The notes beneath the pieces are model-generated. The model was not told the origin of the DNA. It worked only from the letters and a program-made list of their open reading frames with translations, and ran no database searches. The position numbers were made by a program, and so were the translations under genes. 64,000 nucleotides of DNA, from NCBI GenBank assembly GCA_028622995.1, contig JAJQJQ010000002.1, positions 7,130,001-7,194,000 of the forward strand. Reading direction: 5' to 3'. Source of the DNA: Panagrolaimus kolymaensis (taxonomy: Eukaryota > Nematoda > Chromadorea > Rhabditida > Panagrolaimidae). This document shows, in pieces, positions 37,800 to 50,113 of this stretch (within the stretch, counting starts at the first letter, position 1; each line of letters begins with the position of its first letter).

Positions 37800-38651
37800 G
37801 TTCGAATTTTCTTAAAACATTTTTTCTAGCCCAACAACACTGTAAAGCATCGAAGTTTTTTATTTTCCCTTCATCAAATTTTTCATCCAAACTATGTTTT
37901 ATTTGTTTTGGATTTTAAGTAAATTCATAAACTATTGTTTTGTTCGAATTTTCTTAAAACATTTTTTCTAGCCCAACAACACTGTAAAGCATCGTGGTTT
38001 TTTATTTTCCCTTCATCAAATTTTTCATCCTAACTATGTTTTATTTGTTTTGGATTTTAAGTAAATTCATAAACTATTTTTTTGTTCGAATTTTCTTAAA
38101 ACATTTTTTCTAGCCCAATAACACTGTAAAGCATCGTGGTTTTTTATTTTCCCTTCATCAAATTTTTCATCCTAACTATGTTTTATTTGTTTTGGATTTT
38201 AAGTAAATTCATAAACTATTTTTTTTGTTCGAATTTTCTTAAAACATTTCTCTAGCCCAACAACACTGTAAAGCATCGAGGTTTTTTATTTTCCCTTCAT
38301 CAAATTTTTCATCCAAACTATGGTTTATTTGTTTTGGATTTTAAGTAAATTCATAAACTATTTTTTTGTTCGAATTTTCTTAAAACATTTTTTCTAGCCC
38401 AACAACACTGTAAAGCATCGTGGTTTTTTATTTTCCCTTCATCAAATTTTTCATCCTAACTATGTTTTATTTGTTTTGGATTTTAAGTAAATTCATAAAC
38501 TATTTTTTTTGTTCGAATTTTCATAAAACATTTCTCTAGCCCAACAACACTGTAAAGCATCGAGGTTTTTTATTTTCCCTTCATCAAATTTTTCATCCAA
38601 ACTATGGTTTATTTGTTTTGGATTTTAAGTAAATTCATAAACTATTTTTTT
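37800..38651 (+). repeat. 'cgaag/cgtgg/cctaac' block, copy 2
   Basis: Six monomers matching 35109-35960 type by type at offset 2,691, including the rare 'caataac' plus 'cgtgg' unit (38084). The copy is cut by the fused monomer that follows. Confidence 0.85.
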
Positions 38652-38822
38652 GTTCGAATTTTCTTAAAACATTTCTCTAGCCCAACAACACTGTAAAACA
38701 TTTATCTAGCCCAACAACACTGTAAAGCATCGAGGTTTTTTATTTTCCCTTCATCAAATTTTTCATCCAAACTATGTTTTATTTGTTTTGGATTTTAAGT
38801 AAATTCATAAACTATTTTTTTT
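38652..38822 (+). repeat. 171-bp fused monomer (29-bp partial duplication)
   Basis: After a normal c-class start, 'ctgtaaa' runs into 'acatttatctag' near 38696, so the block from 'cattt' through 'ctgtaaa' is present twice: first with 'ctctag', then with 'atctag'. The extra length is exactly 29 bp. The first part belongs to a c monomer and the second to an a monomer, so two different monomers joined out of register. The joined ends share only a short A run (gtaaa and ttaaaa), which suggests microhomology joining. It is the only such unit in the window. Confidence 0.9.
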
Positions 38823-39107
38823 GTTCGAATTTTCTTAAAACATTTATCTAGCCCAACAACACTGTAAAGCATCGAGGTTTTTTATTTTCCCTTCATCAAA
38901 TTTTTCATCCAAACTATGTTTTATTTGTTTTGGATTTTAAGTAAATTCATAAACTATTTTTTTTGTTCGAATTTTCTTAAAACATTTTTTCTGGCCCAAC
39001 AACACTGTAAAGCATCGAGGTTTTTTATTTTCCCTTCATCAAATTTTTCATCCAAACTATGTTTTATTTGTTTTGGATTTTAAGTAAATTCATAAACTAT
39101 TTTTTTT

Positions 39108-40242
39108 GTTCGAATTTTCTTAAAACATTTCTCTAGCCCAACAACACTGTAAAGCATCGAGGTTTTTTATTTTCCCTTCATCAAATTTTTCATCCAAACT
39201 ATGTTTTATTTGTTTTGGATTTTAAGTAAATTCATAAACTATTTTTTTTGTTCGAATTTTATTAAAACATTTCTCTAGCCCAACAACACTGTAAAGCATC
39301 GAGGTTTTTTATTTTCCCTTCATCAAATTTTTCATCCAAACTATGGTTTATTTGTTTTGGATTTTAAGTAAATTCATAAACTATTTTTTTTGTTCGAATT
39401 TTCTTAAAACATTTCTCTAGCCCAACAACACTGTAAAGCTTCGAGGTTTTTTATTTTCCCTTCATCAAATTTTTCATCCAAACTATGTTTTATTTGTTTT
39501 GGATTTTAAGTAAATTCATAAACTATTTTTTTTGTTCGAATTTTCTTAAAACATTTCTCTAGCCCAACAACACTGTAAAGCTTCGAGGTTTTTTATTTTC
39601 CCTTCATCAAATTTTTCATCCAAACTATGTTTTATTTGTTTTGGATTTTAAGTAAATTCATAAACTATTTTTTTTGTTCGAATTTTCTTAAAACATTTCT
39701 CTAGCCCAACAACTCTGTAAAGCATCGAGGTTTTTTATTTTCCCTTCATCAAATTTTTCATCCAAACTATGGTTTATTTGTTTTGGATTTTAAGTAAATT
39801 CATAAACTATTGTTTTGTTCGAATTTTCATAAAACATTTATCTAGCCCAACAACACTGTAAAGCATCGAGGTTTTTTATTATCCCTTCATCAAATTTTTC
39901 ATCCAAACTATGTTTTATTTGTTTTGGATTTTAAGTAAATTCATAAACTATTTTTTTTGTTCGAATTTTCTTAAAACATTTCTCTAGCCCAACAACACTG
40001 TAAAGCATCGAGGTTTTTTATTTTCCCTTCATCAAATTTTTCATCCAAACTATGTTTTATTTGTTTTGGATTTTAAGTAAATTCATAAACTATTTTTTTT
40101 GTTCGAATTTTATTAAAACATTTCTCTAGCCCAACAACACTGTAAAGCATCGAGGTTTTTTATTTTCCCTTCATCAAATTTTTCATCCAAACTATGTTTT
40201 ATTTGTTTTGGATTTTAAGTAAATTCATAAACTATTTTTTTT
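39108..40242 (+). repeat. Six-monomer repeat with 'attaaaac' marker
   Basis: 'attttattaaaac' occurs only at monomers 39250 and 40101, each after a plain c monomer, 851 bp (six monomers) apart. Between them: two agcttcg monomers, one 'aactctg' g97 q, one h-type a with private 'attatccc', and one c. The sequence agcttcg, agcttcg/agctccg, 'aactctg' q, h-type a then recurs at 40670-41235. Confidence 0.7.
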
Positions 40243-41943
40243 GTTCGAATTTTCTTAAAACATTTTTTCTAGCCCAACTACACTGTAAAGCATCGAGGTT
40301 TTTTATTTTCCCTTCATCAAATTTTTCATCCAAACTATGTTTTATTTGTTTTGGATTTTAAGTAAATTCATAAACTATTTTTTTTGTTCGAATTTTCTTA
40401 AAACATTTCTCTAGCCCAACAACACTGTAAAGCATCGAGGTTTTTTATTTTCCCTTCATCAAATTTTTCATCCAAACTATGGTTTATTTGTTTTGGATTT
40501 TAAGTAAATTCATAAACTATTTTTTTTGTTCGAATTTTCTTAAAACATTTCTCTAGCCCAACAACACTGTAAAGCATCGAGGTTTTTTATTTTCCCTTCA
40601 TCAAATTTTTCATCCAAACTATGGTTTATTTGTTTTGGATTTTAAGTAAATTCATAAACTATTTTTTTTGTTCGAATTTTCTTAAAACATTTCTCTAGCC
40701 CAACAACACTGTAAAGCTTCGAGGTTTTTTATTTTCCCTTCATCAAATTTTTCATCCAAACTATGTTTTATTTGTTTTGGATTTTAAGTAAATTCATAAA
40801 CTATTTTTTTTGTTCGAATTTTCTTAAAACATTTCTCTAGCCCAACAACACTGTAAAGCTCCGAGGTTTTTTATTTTCCCTTCATCAAATTTTTCATCCA
40901 AACTATGTTTTATTTGTTTTGGATTTTAAGTAAATTCATAAACTATTTTTTTTGTTCGAATTTTCTTAAAACATTTCTCTAGCCCAACAACTCTGTAAAG
41001 CATCGAGGTTTTTTATTTTCCCTTCATCAAATTTTTCATCCAAACTATGGTTTATTTGTTTTGGATTTTAAGTAAATTCATAAACTATTGTTTTGTTCGA
41101 ATTTTCATAAAACATTTATCTAGCCCAACAACACTGTAAAGCATCGAGGTTTTTTATTTTCCCTTCATCAAATTTTTCATCCAAACTATGTTTTATTTGT
41201 TTTGGATTTTAAGTAAATTCATAAACTATTGTTTTGTTCGAATTTTCTTAAAACATTTATCTAGCCCAACAACACTGTAAAGCATCGAGGTTTTTTATTT
41301 TCCCTTCATCAAATTTTTCATCCAAACTATGGTTTATTTGTTTTGGATTTTAAGTAAATTCATAAACTATTGTTTTGTTCGAATTTTCATAAAACATTTA
41401 TCTAGCCCAACAACACTGTAAAGCATCGAGGTTTTTTATTTTCCCTTCATCAAATTTTTCATCCAAACTATGTTTTATTTGTTTTGGATTTTAAGTAAAT
41501 TCATAAACTATTGTTTTGTTCGAATTTTCTTAAAACATTTATCTAGCCCAACAACACTGTAAAGCATCGAGGTTTTTTATTTTCCCTTCATCAAATTTTT
41601 CATCCAAACTATGTTTTATTTGTTTTGGATTTTAAGTAAATTCATAAACTATTTTTTTTGTTCGAATTTTCTTAAAACATTTATCTAGCCCAACAACACT
41701 GTAAAGCATCGAGGTTTTTTATTTTCCCTTCATCAAATTTTTCATCCAAACTATGGTTTATTTGTTTTGGATTTTAAGTAAATTCATAAACTATTTTTTT
41801 TGTTCGAATTTTCTTAAAACATTTATCTAGCCCAACAACACTGTAAAGCATCGAGGTTTTTTATTTTCCCTTCATCAAATTTTTCATCCAAACTATGTTT
41901 TATTTGTTTTGGATTTTAAGTAAATTCATAAACTATTTTTTTT

Positions 41944-42809
41944 GTTCGAATTTTCTTAAAACATTTTCTTAAAACATTTTTTCTAGCCCAACAACACTGT
42001 AAAGCATCGAGGTTTTTTATTTTCCCTTCATCAAATTTTTCATCCAAACTATGTTTTATTTGTTTTGGATTTTAAGTAAATTCATAAACTATTTTTTTTG
42101 TTCGAATTTTCTTAAAACATTTATCTAGCCCAACAACACTGTAAAGCATCGAGGTTTTTTATTTTCCCTTCATCAAATTTTTCATCCAAACTATGTTATA
42201 TTTGTTTTGGATTTTAAGTAAATTCATAAACTATTTTTTTTGTTCGAATTTTCTTAAAACATTTCTCTAGCCCAACAACACTGTAAAGCATCGAGGTTTT
42301 TTATTTTCCCTTCATCAAATTTTTCATACAAACTATGGTTTATTTGTTTTGGATTTTAAGTAAATTCATAAACTATTTTTTTTGTTCGAATTTTCTTAAA
42401 ACATTTCTCTAGCCCAACAACACTGTAAAGCATCGAGGTTTTTTATTTTCCCTTCATCAAATTTTTCATCCAAACTATGGTTTATTTGTTTTGGATTTTA
42501 AGTAAATTCATAAACTATTTTTTTTGTTCGAATTTTCTTAAAACATTTCTCTAGCCCAACAACACTGTAAAGCATCGAGGTTTTTTATTTTCCCTTCATC
42601 AAATTTTTCATCCAAACTATGGTTTATTTGTTTTGGATTTTAAGTAAATTCATAAACTATTTTTTTTGTTCGAATTTTCTTAAAACATTTCTCTAGCCCA
42701 ACAACACTGTAAAGCATCGAGGTTTTTTATTTTCCCTTCATCAAATTTTTCATCCAAACTATGTTTTATTTGTTTTGGATTTTAAGTAAATTCATAAACT
42801 ATTTTTTTT
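41944..42809 (+). repeat. 6-monomer higher-order repeat, copy 1 (866 bp)
   Basis: Order: D with gtttta; a with gttata; c with 'catacaaac' and g97; c g97; c g97; c with t97. Lengths 156 plus five times 142 give 866. A partial second copy starts at 42810. Copy 1 of the giant segment has this chain only once, at 18104. Confidence 0.8.
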
Positions 42810-43532
42810 GTTCGAATTTTCTTAAAACATTTTCTTAAAACATTTTTTCTAGCCCAACAACACTGTAAAGCATCGAGGTTTTTTATTTTCCCTTCATCAA
42901 ATTTTTCATCCAAACTATGTTTTATTTGTTTTGGATTTTAAGTAAATTCATAAACTATTTTTTTTGTTCGAATTTTCTTAAAACATTTATCTAGCCCAAC
43001 AACACTGTAAAGCATCGAGGTTTTTTATTTTCCCTTCATCAAATTTTTCATCCAAACTATGTATAATTTGTTTTGGATTTTAAGTAAATTCATAAACTAT
43101 TTTTTTTGTTCGAATTTTCTTAAAACATTTCTCTAGCCCAACAACACTGTAAAGCATCGAGGTTTTTTATTTTCCCTTCATCAAATTTTTCATACAAACT
43201 ATGGTTTATTTGTTTTGGATTTTAAGTAAATTCATAAACTATTTTTTTTGTTCGAATTTTCTTAAAACATTTCTCTAGCCCAACAACACTGTAAAGCATC
43301 GAGGTTTTTTATTTTCCCTTCATCAAATTTTTCATCCAAACTATGGTTTATTTGTTTTGGATTTTAAGTAAATTCATAAACTATTTTTTTTGTTCGAATT
43401 TTCTTAAAACATTTCTCTAGCCCAACAACACTGTAAAGCATCGAGGTTTTTTATTTTCCCTTCATCAAATTTTTCATCCAAACTATGGTTTATTTGTTTT
43501 GGATTTTAAGTAAATTCATAAACTATTGTTTT
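42810..43532 (+). repeat. 6-monomer higher-order repeat, partial copy 2
   Basis: D with gtttta; a with private 'gtataattt' (42966); c with 'catacaaac'; c g97; c g97 with q ending. The q ending and the following 'gttcaaat' monomer at 43533 depart from copy 1. Confidence 0.75.
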
Positions 43533-45235
43533 GTTCAAATTTTCTTAAAACATTTATCTAGCCCAACAACACTGTAACGCATCGAGGTTTTTTATTTTCC
43601 CTTCATCAAATTTTTCATCCAAACTATGTTTTATTTGTTTTGGATTTTAAGTAAATTCATAAACTATTTTTTTTGTTCGAATTTTCTTAAAACATTTATC
43701 TAGCCCAACAACACTGTAAAGCATCGAGGTTTTTTATTTTCCCTTCATCAAATTTTTCATCCAAACTATGGTTTATTTGTTTTGGATTTTAAGTAAATTC
43801 ATAAACTATTGTTTTGTTCGAATTTTCTTAAAACATTTATCTAGCCCAACAACACTGTAAAGCATCGAGGTTTTTTATTTTCCCTTCATCAAATTTTTCA
43901 TCCAAACTATTGTTTATTTGTTTTGGATTTTAAGTAAATTCATAAACTATTTTTTTTGTTCGAATTTTCTTAAAACATTTCTCTAGCCCAACAACACTGT
44001 AAGGCATCGAGGTTTTTTATTTTCCCTTCATCAAATTTTTCATCCAAACTATGTTTTATTTGTTTTGGATTTTAAGTAAATTCATAAACTATTTTTTTTG
44101 TTCGAATTTTCTTAAAACATTTATCTAGCCCAACAACACTGTAAAGCATCGAGGTTTTTTATTTTCCCTTCATCAAGATTTTCATCCAAACTATGGTTTA
44201 TTTGTTTTGGATTTTAAGTAAATTCATAAACTATTTTTTTTGTTCGAATTTTCTTAAAACATTTCTCTAGCCCAACAACACTGTAAAGCATCGAGGTTTT
44301 TTATTTTCCCTTCATCAAATTTTTCATCCAAACTATGTTTTATTTGTTTTGGATTTTAAGTAAATTCATAAACTATTTTTTTTGTTCGAATTTTCTTAAA
44401 ACATTTCTCTAGCCCAACAACACTGTAAAGCATCGAGGTTTTTTATTTTCCCTTCATCAAATTTTTCATCCAAACTATGGTTTATTTGTTTTGGATTTTA
44501 AGTAAATTCATAAACTATTTTTTTTGTTCGAATTTTCTTAAAACATTTCTCTAGCCCAACAACACTGTAAAGCATCGAGGTTTTTTATTTTCCCTTCATC
44601 AAATTTTTCATCCAAACTATGTTTTATTTGTTTTGGATTTTAAGTAAATTCATAAACTATTTTTTTTGTTCGAATTTTCTTAAAACATTTCTCTAGCCCA
44701 ACAACACTGTAAAGCATCGAGGTTTTTTATTTTCCCTTCATCAAATTTTTCATCCAAACTATGGTTTATTTGTTTTGGATTTTAAGTAAATTCATAAACT
44801 ATTTTTTTTGTTCGAATTTTCTTAAAACATTTCTCTAGCCCAACAACACTGTAAAGCATCGAGGTTTTTTATTTTCCCTTCATCAAATTTTTCATCCAAA
44901 CTATGGTTTATTTGTTTTGGATTTTAAGTAAATTCATAAACTATTTTTTTTGTTCGAATTTTCTTAAAACATTTCTCTAGCCCAACAACACTGTAAAGCA
45001 TCGAGGTTTTTTATTTTCCCTTCATCAAATTTTTCATCCAAACTATGTTTTATTTGTTTTGGATTTTAAGTAAATTCATAAACTATTTTTTTTGTTCGAA
45101 TTTTCTTAAAACATTTATCTAGCCCAACAACACTGTAAAGCATCGAGGTTTTTTATTTTCCCTTCATCAAATTTTTCATCCAAACTATGGTTTATTTGTT
45201 TTGGATTTTAAGTAAATTCATAAACTATTTTTTTT
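43533..45235 (+). repeat. c/a mosaic with anchors shared with 19.1-19.8 kb
   Basis: Anchors: 'gttcaaat' with 'gtaacgc' (43533), 'ctattgttta' (43816), 'gtaaggcatc' (43958) and 'caagattttc' (44100). The last three recur in order from 19113. Plain c and a monomers follow to 45235. Confidence 0.75.
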
Positions 45236-46569
45236 GTTCGAATTTTCTTAAAACATTTTCTTAAAACATTTTTTCTAGCCCAACAACACTGTAAAGCATC
45301 GAGGTTTTTTATTTTCCCTTCATCAAATTTTTCATCCAAACTATGTTTTATTTGTTTTGGATTTTAAGTAAATTCATAAACTATTTTTTTTGTTCGAATT
45401 TTCTTAAAACATTTTCTTAAAACATTTTTTCTAGCCCAACAACACTGTAAAGCATCGAGGTTTTTTATTTTCCCTTCATCAAATTTTTCATCCAAACTAT
45501 GTTATATTTGTTTTGGATTTTAAGTAAATTCATAAACTATTTTTTTTGTTCGAATTTTCTTAAAACATTTATCTAGCCCAACAACACTGTAAAGCATCGA
45601 GGTTTTTTATTTTCCCTTCATCAAATTTTTCATCCAAACTATGTTTTAGTTGTTTTGGATTTTAAGTAAATTCATAAACTATTTTTTTTGTTCGAATTTT
45701 CTTAAAACATTTATCTAGCCCAACAACACTGTAAAGCATCGAGGTTTTTTATTTTCCCTTCATCAAATTTTTCATCCAAACTATGTTTTAGTTGTTTTGG
45801 ATTTTAAGTAAATTCATAAACTATTTTTTTTGTTCGAATTTTCTTAAAACATTTATCTAGCCCAACAACACTGTAAAGCATCGAGGTTTTTTATTTTCCC
45901 TTCATCAAATTTTTCATCCAAACTATGTTATATTTGTTTTGGATTTTAAGTAAATTCATAAACTATTTTTTTTGTTCGAATTTTCTTAAAACATTTTCTT
46001 AAAACATTTTTTCTAGCCCAACAACACTGTAAAGCATCGAGGTTTTTTATTTTCCCTTCATCAAATTTTTCATCCAAACTATGTTTTATTTGTTTTGGAT
46101 TTTAAGTAAATTCATAAACTATTTTTTTTGTTCGAATTTTCTTAAAACATTTTCTTAAAACATTTTTTCTAGCCCAACAACACTGTAAAGCATCGAGGTT
46201 TTTTATTTTCCCTTCATCAAATTTTTCATCCAAACTATGTTATATTTGTTTTGGATTTTAAGTAAATTCATAAACTATTTTTTTTGTTCGAATTTTCTTA
46301 AAACATTTATCTAGCCCAACAACACTGTAAAGCATCGAGGTTTTTTATTTTCCCTTCATCAAATTTTTCATCCAAACTATGTTTTAGTTGTTTTGGATTT
46401 TAAGTAAATTCATAAACTATTTTTTTTGTTCGAATTTTCTTAAAACATTTATCTAGCCCAACAACACTGTAAAGCATCGAGGTTTTTTATTTTCCCTTCA
46501 TCAAATTTTTCATCCAAACTATGTTATATTTGTTTTGGATTTTAAGTAAATTCATAAACTATTTTTTTT
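45236..46569 (+). repeat. D/gttttagttg higher-order repeat, two unequal copies
   Basis: Copy 1 (45236-45973): D t, D v, a with 'tagttg', a with 'tagttg', a v. Copy 2 (45974-46569): D t, D v, a with 'tagttg', a v. The 'gttttagttg' variant occurs nowhere else. The copies differ by exactly one monomer. Confidence 0.85.
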
Positions 46570-49500
46570 GTTCGAATTTTCTTAAAACATTTCTCTAGCC
46601 CAACAACACTGTAAAGCATCGAGGTTTTTTATTTTCCCTTCATCAAATTTTTCATACAAACTATGGTTTATTTGTTTTGGATTTTAAGTAAATTCATAAA
46701 CTATTTTTTTTGTTCGAATTTTCTTAAAACATTTCTCTAGCCCAACAACACTGTAAAGCATCGAGGTTTTTTATTTTCCCTTCATCAAATTTTTCATCCA
46801 AACTATGGTTTATTTGTTTTGGATTTTAAGTAAATTCATAAACTATTTTTTTTGTTCGAATTTTCTTAAAACATTTCTCTAGCCCAACAACACTGTAAAG
46901 CATCGAGGTTTTTTATTTTCCCTTCATCAAATTTTTCATCCAAACTATGGTTTATTTGTTTTGGATTTTAAGTAAATTCATAAACTATTTTTTTTGTTCG
47001 AATTTTCTTAAAACATTTCTCTAGCCCAACAACACTGTAAAGCATCGAGGTTTTTTATTTTCCCTTCATCAAATTTTTCATCCAAACTATGGTTTATTTG
47101 TTTTGGATTTTAAGTAAATTCATAAACTATTGTTTTGTTCGAATTTTCTTAAAACATTTATCTAGCCCAACAACACTGTAAAGCATCGAGGTTTTTTATT
47201 TTCCCTTCATCAAATTTTTCATCCAAACTATGTTTTATTTGTTTTGGATTTTAAGTAAATTCATAAACTATTTTTTTTGTTCGAATTTTCATAAAACATT
47301 TCTCTAGCCCAACAACACTGTAAAGCATCGAGGTTTTTTATTTTCCCTTCATCAAATGTTTCATCCAAACTATGGTTTATTTGTTTTGGATTTTAAGTAA
47401 ATTCATAAACTATTTTTTTTGTTCGAATTTTCTTAAAACATTTTTCTAGCCCAACAACACTGTAAAGCATCGAGGTTTTTTATTTTCCCTTCATCAAATT
47501 TTTCATCCAAACTATGGTTTATTTGTTTTGGATTTTAAGTAAATTCATAAACTATTGTTTTGTTCGAATTTTCTTAAAACATTTATCTAGCCCAACAACA
47601 CTGTAAAGCATCGAGGTTTTTTATTTTCCCATCATCAAATTTTTCATCCAAACTATGGTTTATTTGTTTTGGATTTTAAGTAAATTCATAAACTATTTTT
47701 TTTGTTCGAATTTTCTTAAAACATTTCTCTAGCCCAACAACACTGTAAAGCATCGAGGTTTTTTATTTTCCCTTCATCAAATTTTTCATCCAAACTATGG
47801 TTTATTTGTTTTGGATTTTAAGTAAATTCATAAACTATTTTTTTTGTTCGAATTTTCTTAAAACATTTCTCTAGCCCAACAACACTGTAAAGCATCGAGG
47901 TTTTTTATTTTCCCTTCATCAAATTTTTCATCCAAACTATGGTTTATTTGTTTTGGATTTTAAGTAAATTCATAAACTATTTTTTTTGTTCGAATTTTCT
48001 TAAAACATTTCTCTAGCCCAACAACACTGTAAAGCATCGAGGTTTTTTATTTTCCCTTCATCAAATTTTTCATCCAAACTATGGTTTATTTGTTTTGGAT
48101 TTTAAGTAAATTCATAAACTATTGTTTTGTTCGAATTTTCTTAAAACATTTATCTAGCCCAACAACACTGTAAAGCATCGAGGTTTTTTATTTTCCCTTC
48201 ATCAAATTTTTCATCCAAACTATGTTTTATTTGTTTTGGATTTTAAGTAAATTCATAAACTATTTTTTTTGTTCGAATTTTCATAAAACATTTCTCTAGC
48301 CCAACAACACTGTAAAGCATCGAGGTTTTTTATTTTCCCTTCATCAAATGTTTCATCCAAACTATGGTTTATTTGTTTTGGATTTTAAGTAAATTCATAA
48401 ACTATTTTTTTGTTCGAATTTTCTTAAAACATTTCTCTAGCCCAACAACACTGTAAAGCATCGAGGTTTTTTATTTTCCCTTCATCAAATTTTTCATCCA
48501 AACTATGTTTTATTTGTTTTGGATTTTAAGTAAATTCATAAACTATTTTTTTTGTTCGAATTTTCTTAAAACATTTATCTAGCCCAACAACACTGTAAAG
48601 CATCGAGGTTTTTTATTTTCCCATCATCAAATTTTTCATCCAAACTATGGTTTATTTGTTTTGGATTTTAAGTAAATTCATAAACTATTTTTTTTGTTCG
48701 AATTTTCTTAAAACATTTCTCTAGCCCAACAACACTGTAAAGCATCGAGGTTTTTTATTTTCCCTTCATCAAATTTTTCATCCAAACTATGGTTTATTTG
48801 TTTTGGATTTTAAGTAAATTCATAAACTATTTTTTTTGTTCGAATTTTCTTAAAACATTTCTCTAGCCCAACAACTCTGTAAAGCATCGAGGTTTTTTAT
48901 TTTCCCTTCATCAAATTTTTCATCCAAACTATGTTTTACTTGTTTTGGATTTTAAGTAAATTCATAAACTATTTTTTTTGTTCGAATTTTCTTAAAACAT
49001 TTCTCTAGCCCAACAACACTGTAAAGCATCGAGGTTTTTTATTTTCCCTTCATCAAATTTTTCATCCAAACTATGTTTTATTTGTTTTGGATTTTAAGTA
49101 AATTCATAAACTATTTTTTTTGTTCGAATTTTCTTAAAACATTTATCTAGCCCAACAACACTGTAAAGCATCGAGGTTTTTTATTTTCCCTTCATCAAAT
49201 TTTTCATCCAAACTATGGTTTATTTGTTTTGGATTTTAAGTAAATTCATAAACTATTTTTTTTGTTCGAATTTTCTTAAAACATTTCTCTAGCCCAACAA
49301 CACTGTAAAGCATCGAGGTTTTTTATTTTCCCTTCATCAAATTTTTCATCCAAACTATGGTTTATTTGTTTTGGATTTTAAGTAAATTCATAAACTATTT
49401 TTTTTGTTCGAATTTTCTTAAAACATTTCTCTAGCCCAACAACACTGTAAACCATCGAGGTTTTTTATTTTCCCTTCATCAAATTTTTCATCCAAACTAT

Positions 49501-50113
49501 GTTTTATTTGTTTTGGATTTTAAGTAAATTCATAAACTATTTTTTTTGTTCGAATTTTCTTAAAACATTTTTCTAGCCCAACAACACTGTAAAGCATCGA
49601 GGTTTTTTATTTTCCCTTCATCAGATTTTTCATCCAAACTATGGTTTATTTGTTTTGGATTTTAAGTAAATTCATAAACTATTGTTTTGTTCGAATTTTC
49701 TTAAAACATTTATCTAGCCCAACAACACTGTAAAGCATCGAGGGTTTTTATTTTCCCTTCATCAAATTTTTCATCCAAACTATGTTTTATTTGTTTTGGA
49801 TTTTAAGTAAATTCATAAACTATTGTTTTGTTCGAATTTTCTTAAAACATTTATCTAGCCCAACAACACTGTAAAGCATCGAGGTTTTTTATTTTCCCTT
49901 CATCAAATTTTTCATCCAAACTATGTTTTATTTGTTTTGGATTTTAAGTAAATTCATAAACTATTTTTTTTGTTCGAATTTTCTTAAAACATTTCTCTAG
50001 CCCAACAACACTGTAAAGCATCGAGGTTTTTTATTTTCCCTTCATCAAATTTTTCATCCAAACTATGTTTTATTTGTTTTGGATTTTAAGTAAATTCATA
50101 AACTATTTTTTTT
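46570..50113 (+). repeat. Second set of 'aaatgtttc'/'cccatcatc' monomers
   Basis: 'aaatgtttc' h-type monomers at 47279 and 48271 and 'cccatcatc' at 47562 and 48554, as in 25174-29287. Also 'aaaccatcg' at 49406 (as at 27869), 'catcagattttt' at 49548 and 'gagggttttt' at 49689. Two monomers (47421 and 49548) have a 5-T run before 'ctag'. The 48838 monomer combines 'aactctg' with private 'gttttactt' and is an extra unit relative to copy 1. Confidence 0.75.

Larger units (their letters stand above)
34967..40385 (+). repeat. Spacer between the two giant copies
   Basis: About 5.4 kb of monomers with local markers: 'catcctaac' (nine monomers), 'catcgtgg', 'cgaagttt', 7-T ends, and 'attaaaac' (39250 and 40101). 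It contains the 2,691-bp-offset duplication, the 171-bp fused monomer at 38652 and a six-monomer repeat at 39108-40242. Confidence 0.75.

Noticed and set aside
38652..38822. Transposon insertion at the 171-bp monomer
   Set aside because: The extra 29 bp is satellite sequence itself, from a neighbouring monomer class, with no foreign bases or target-site duplication.
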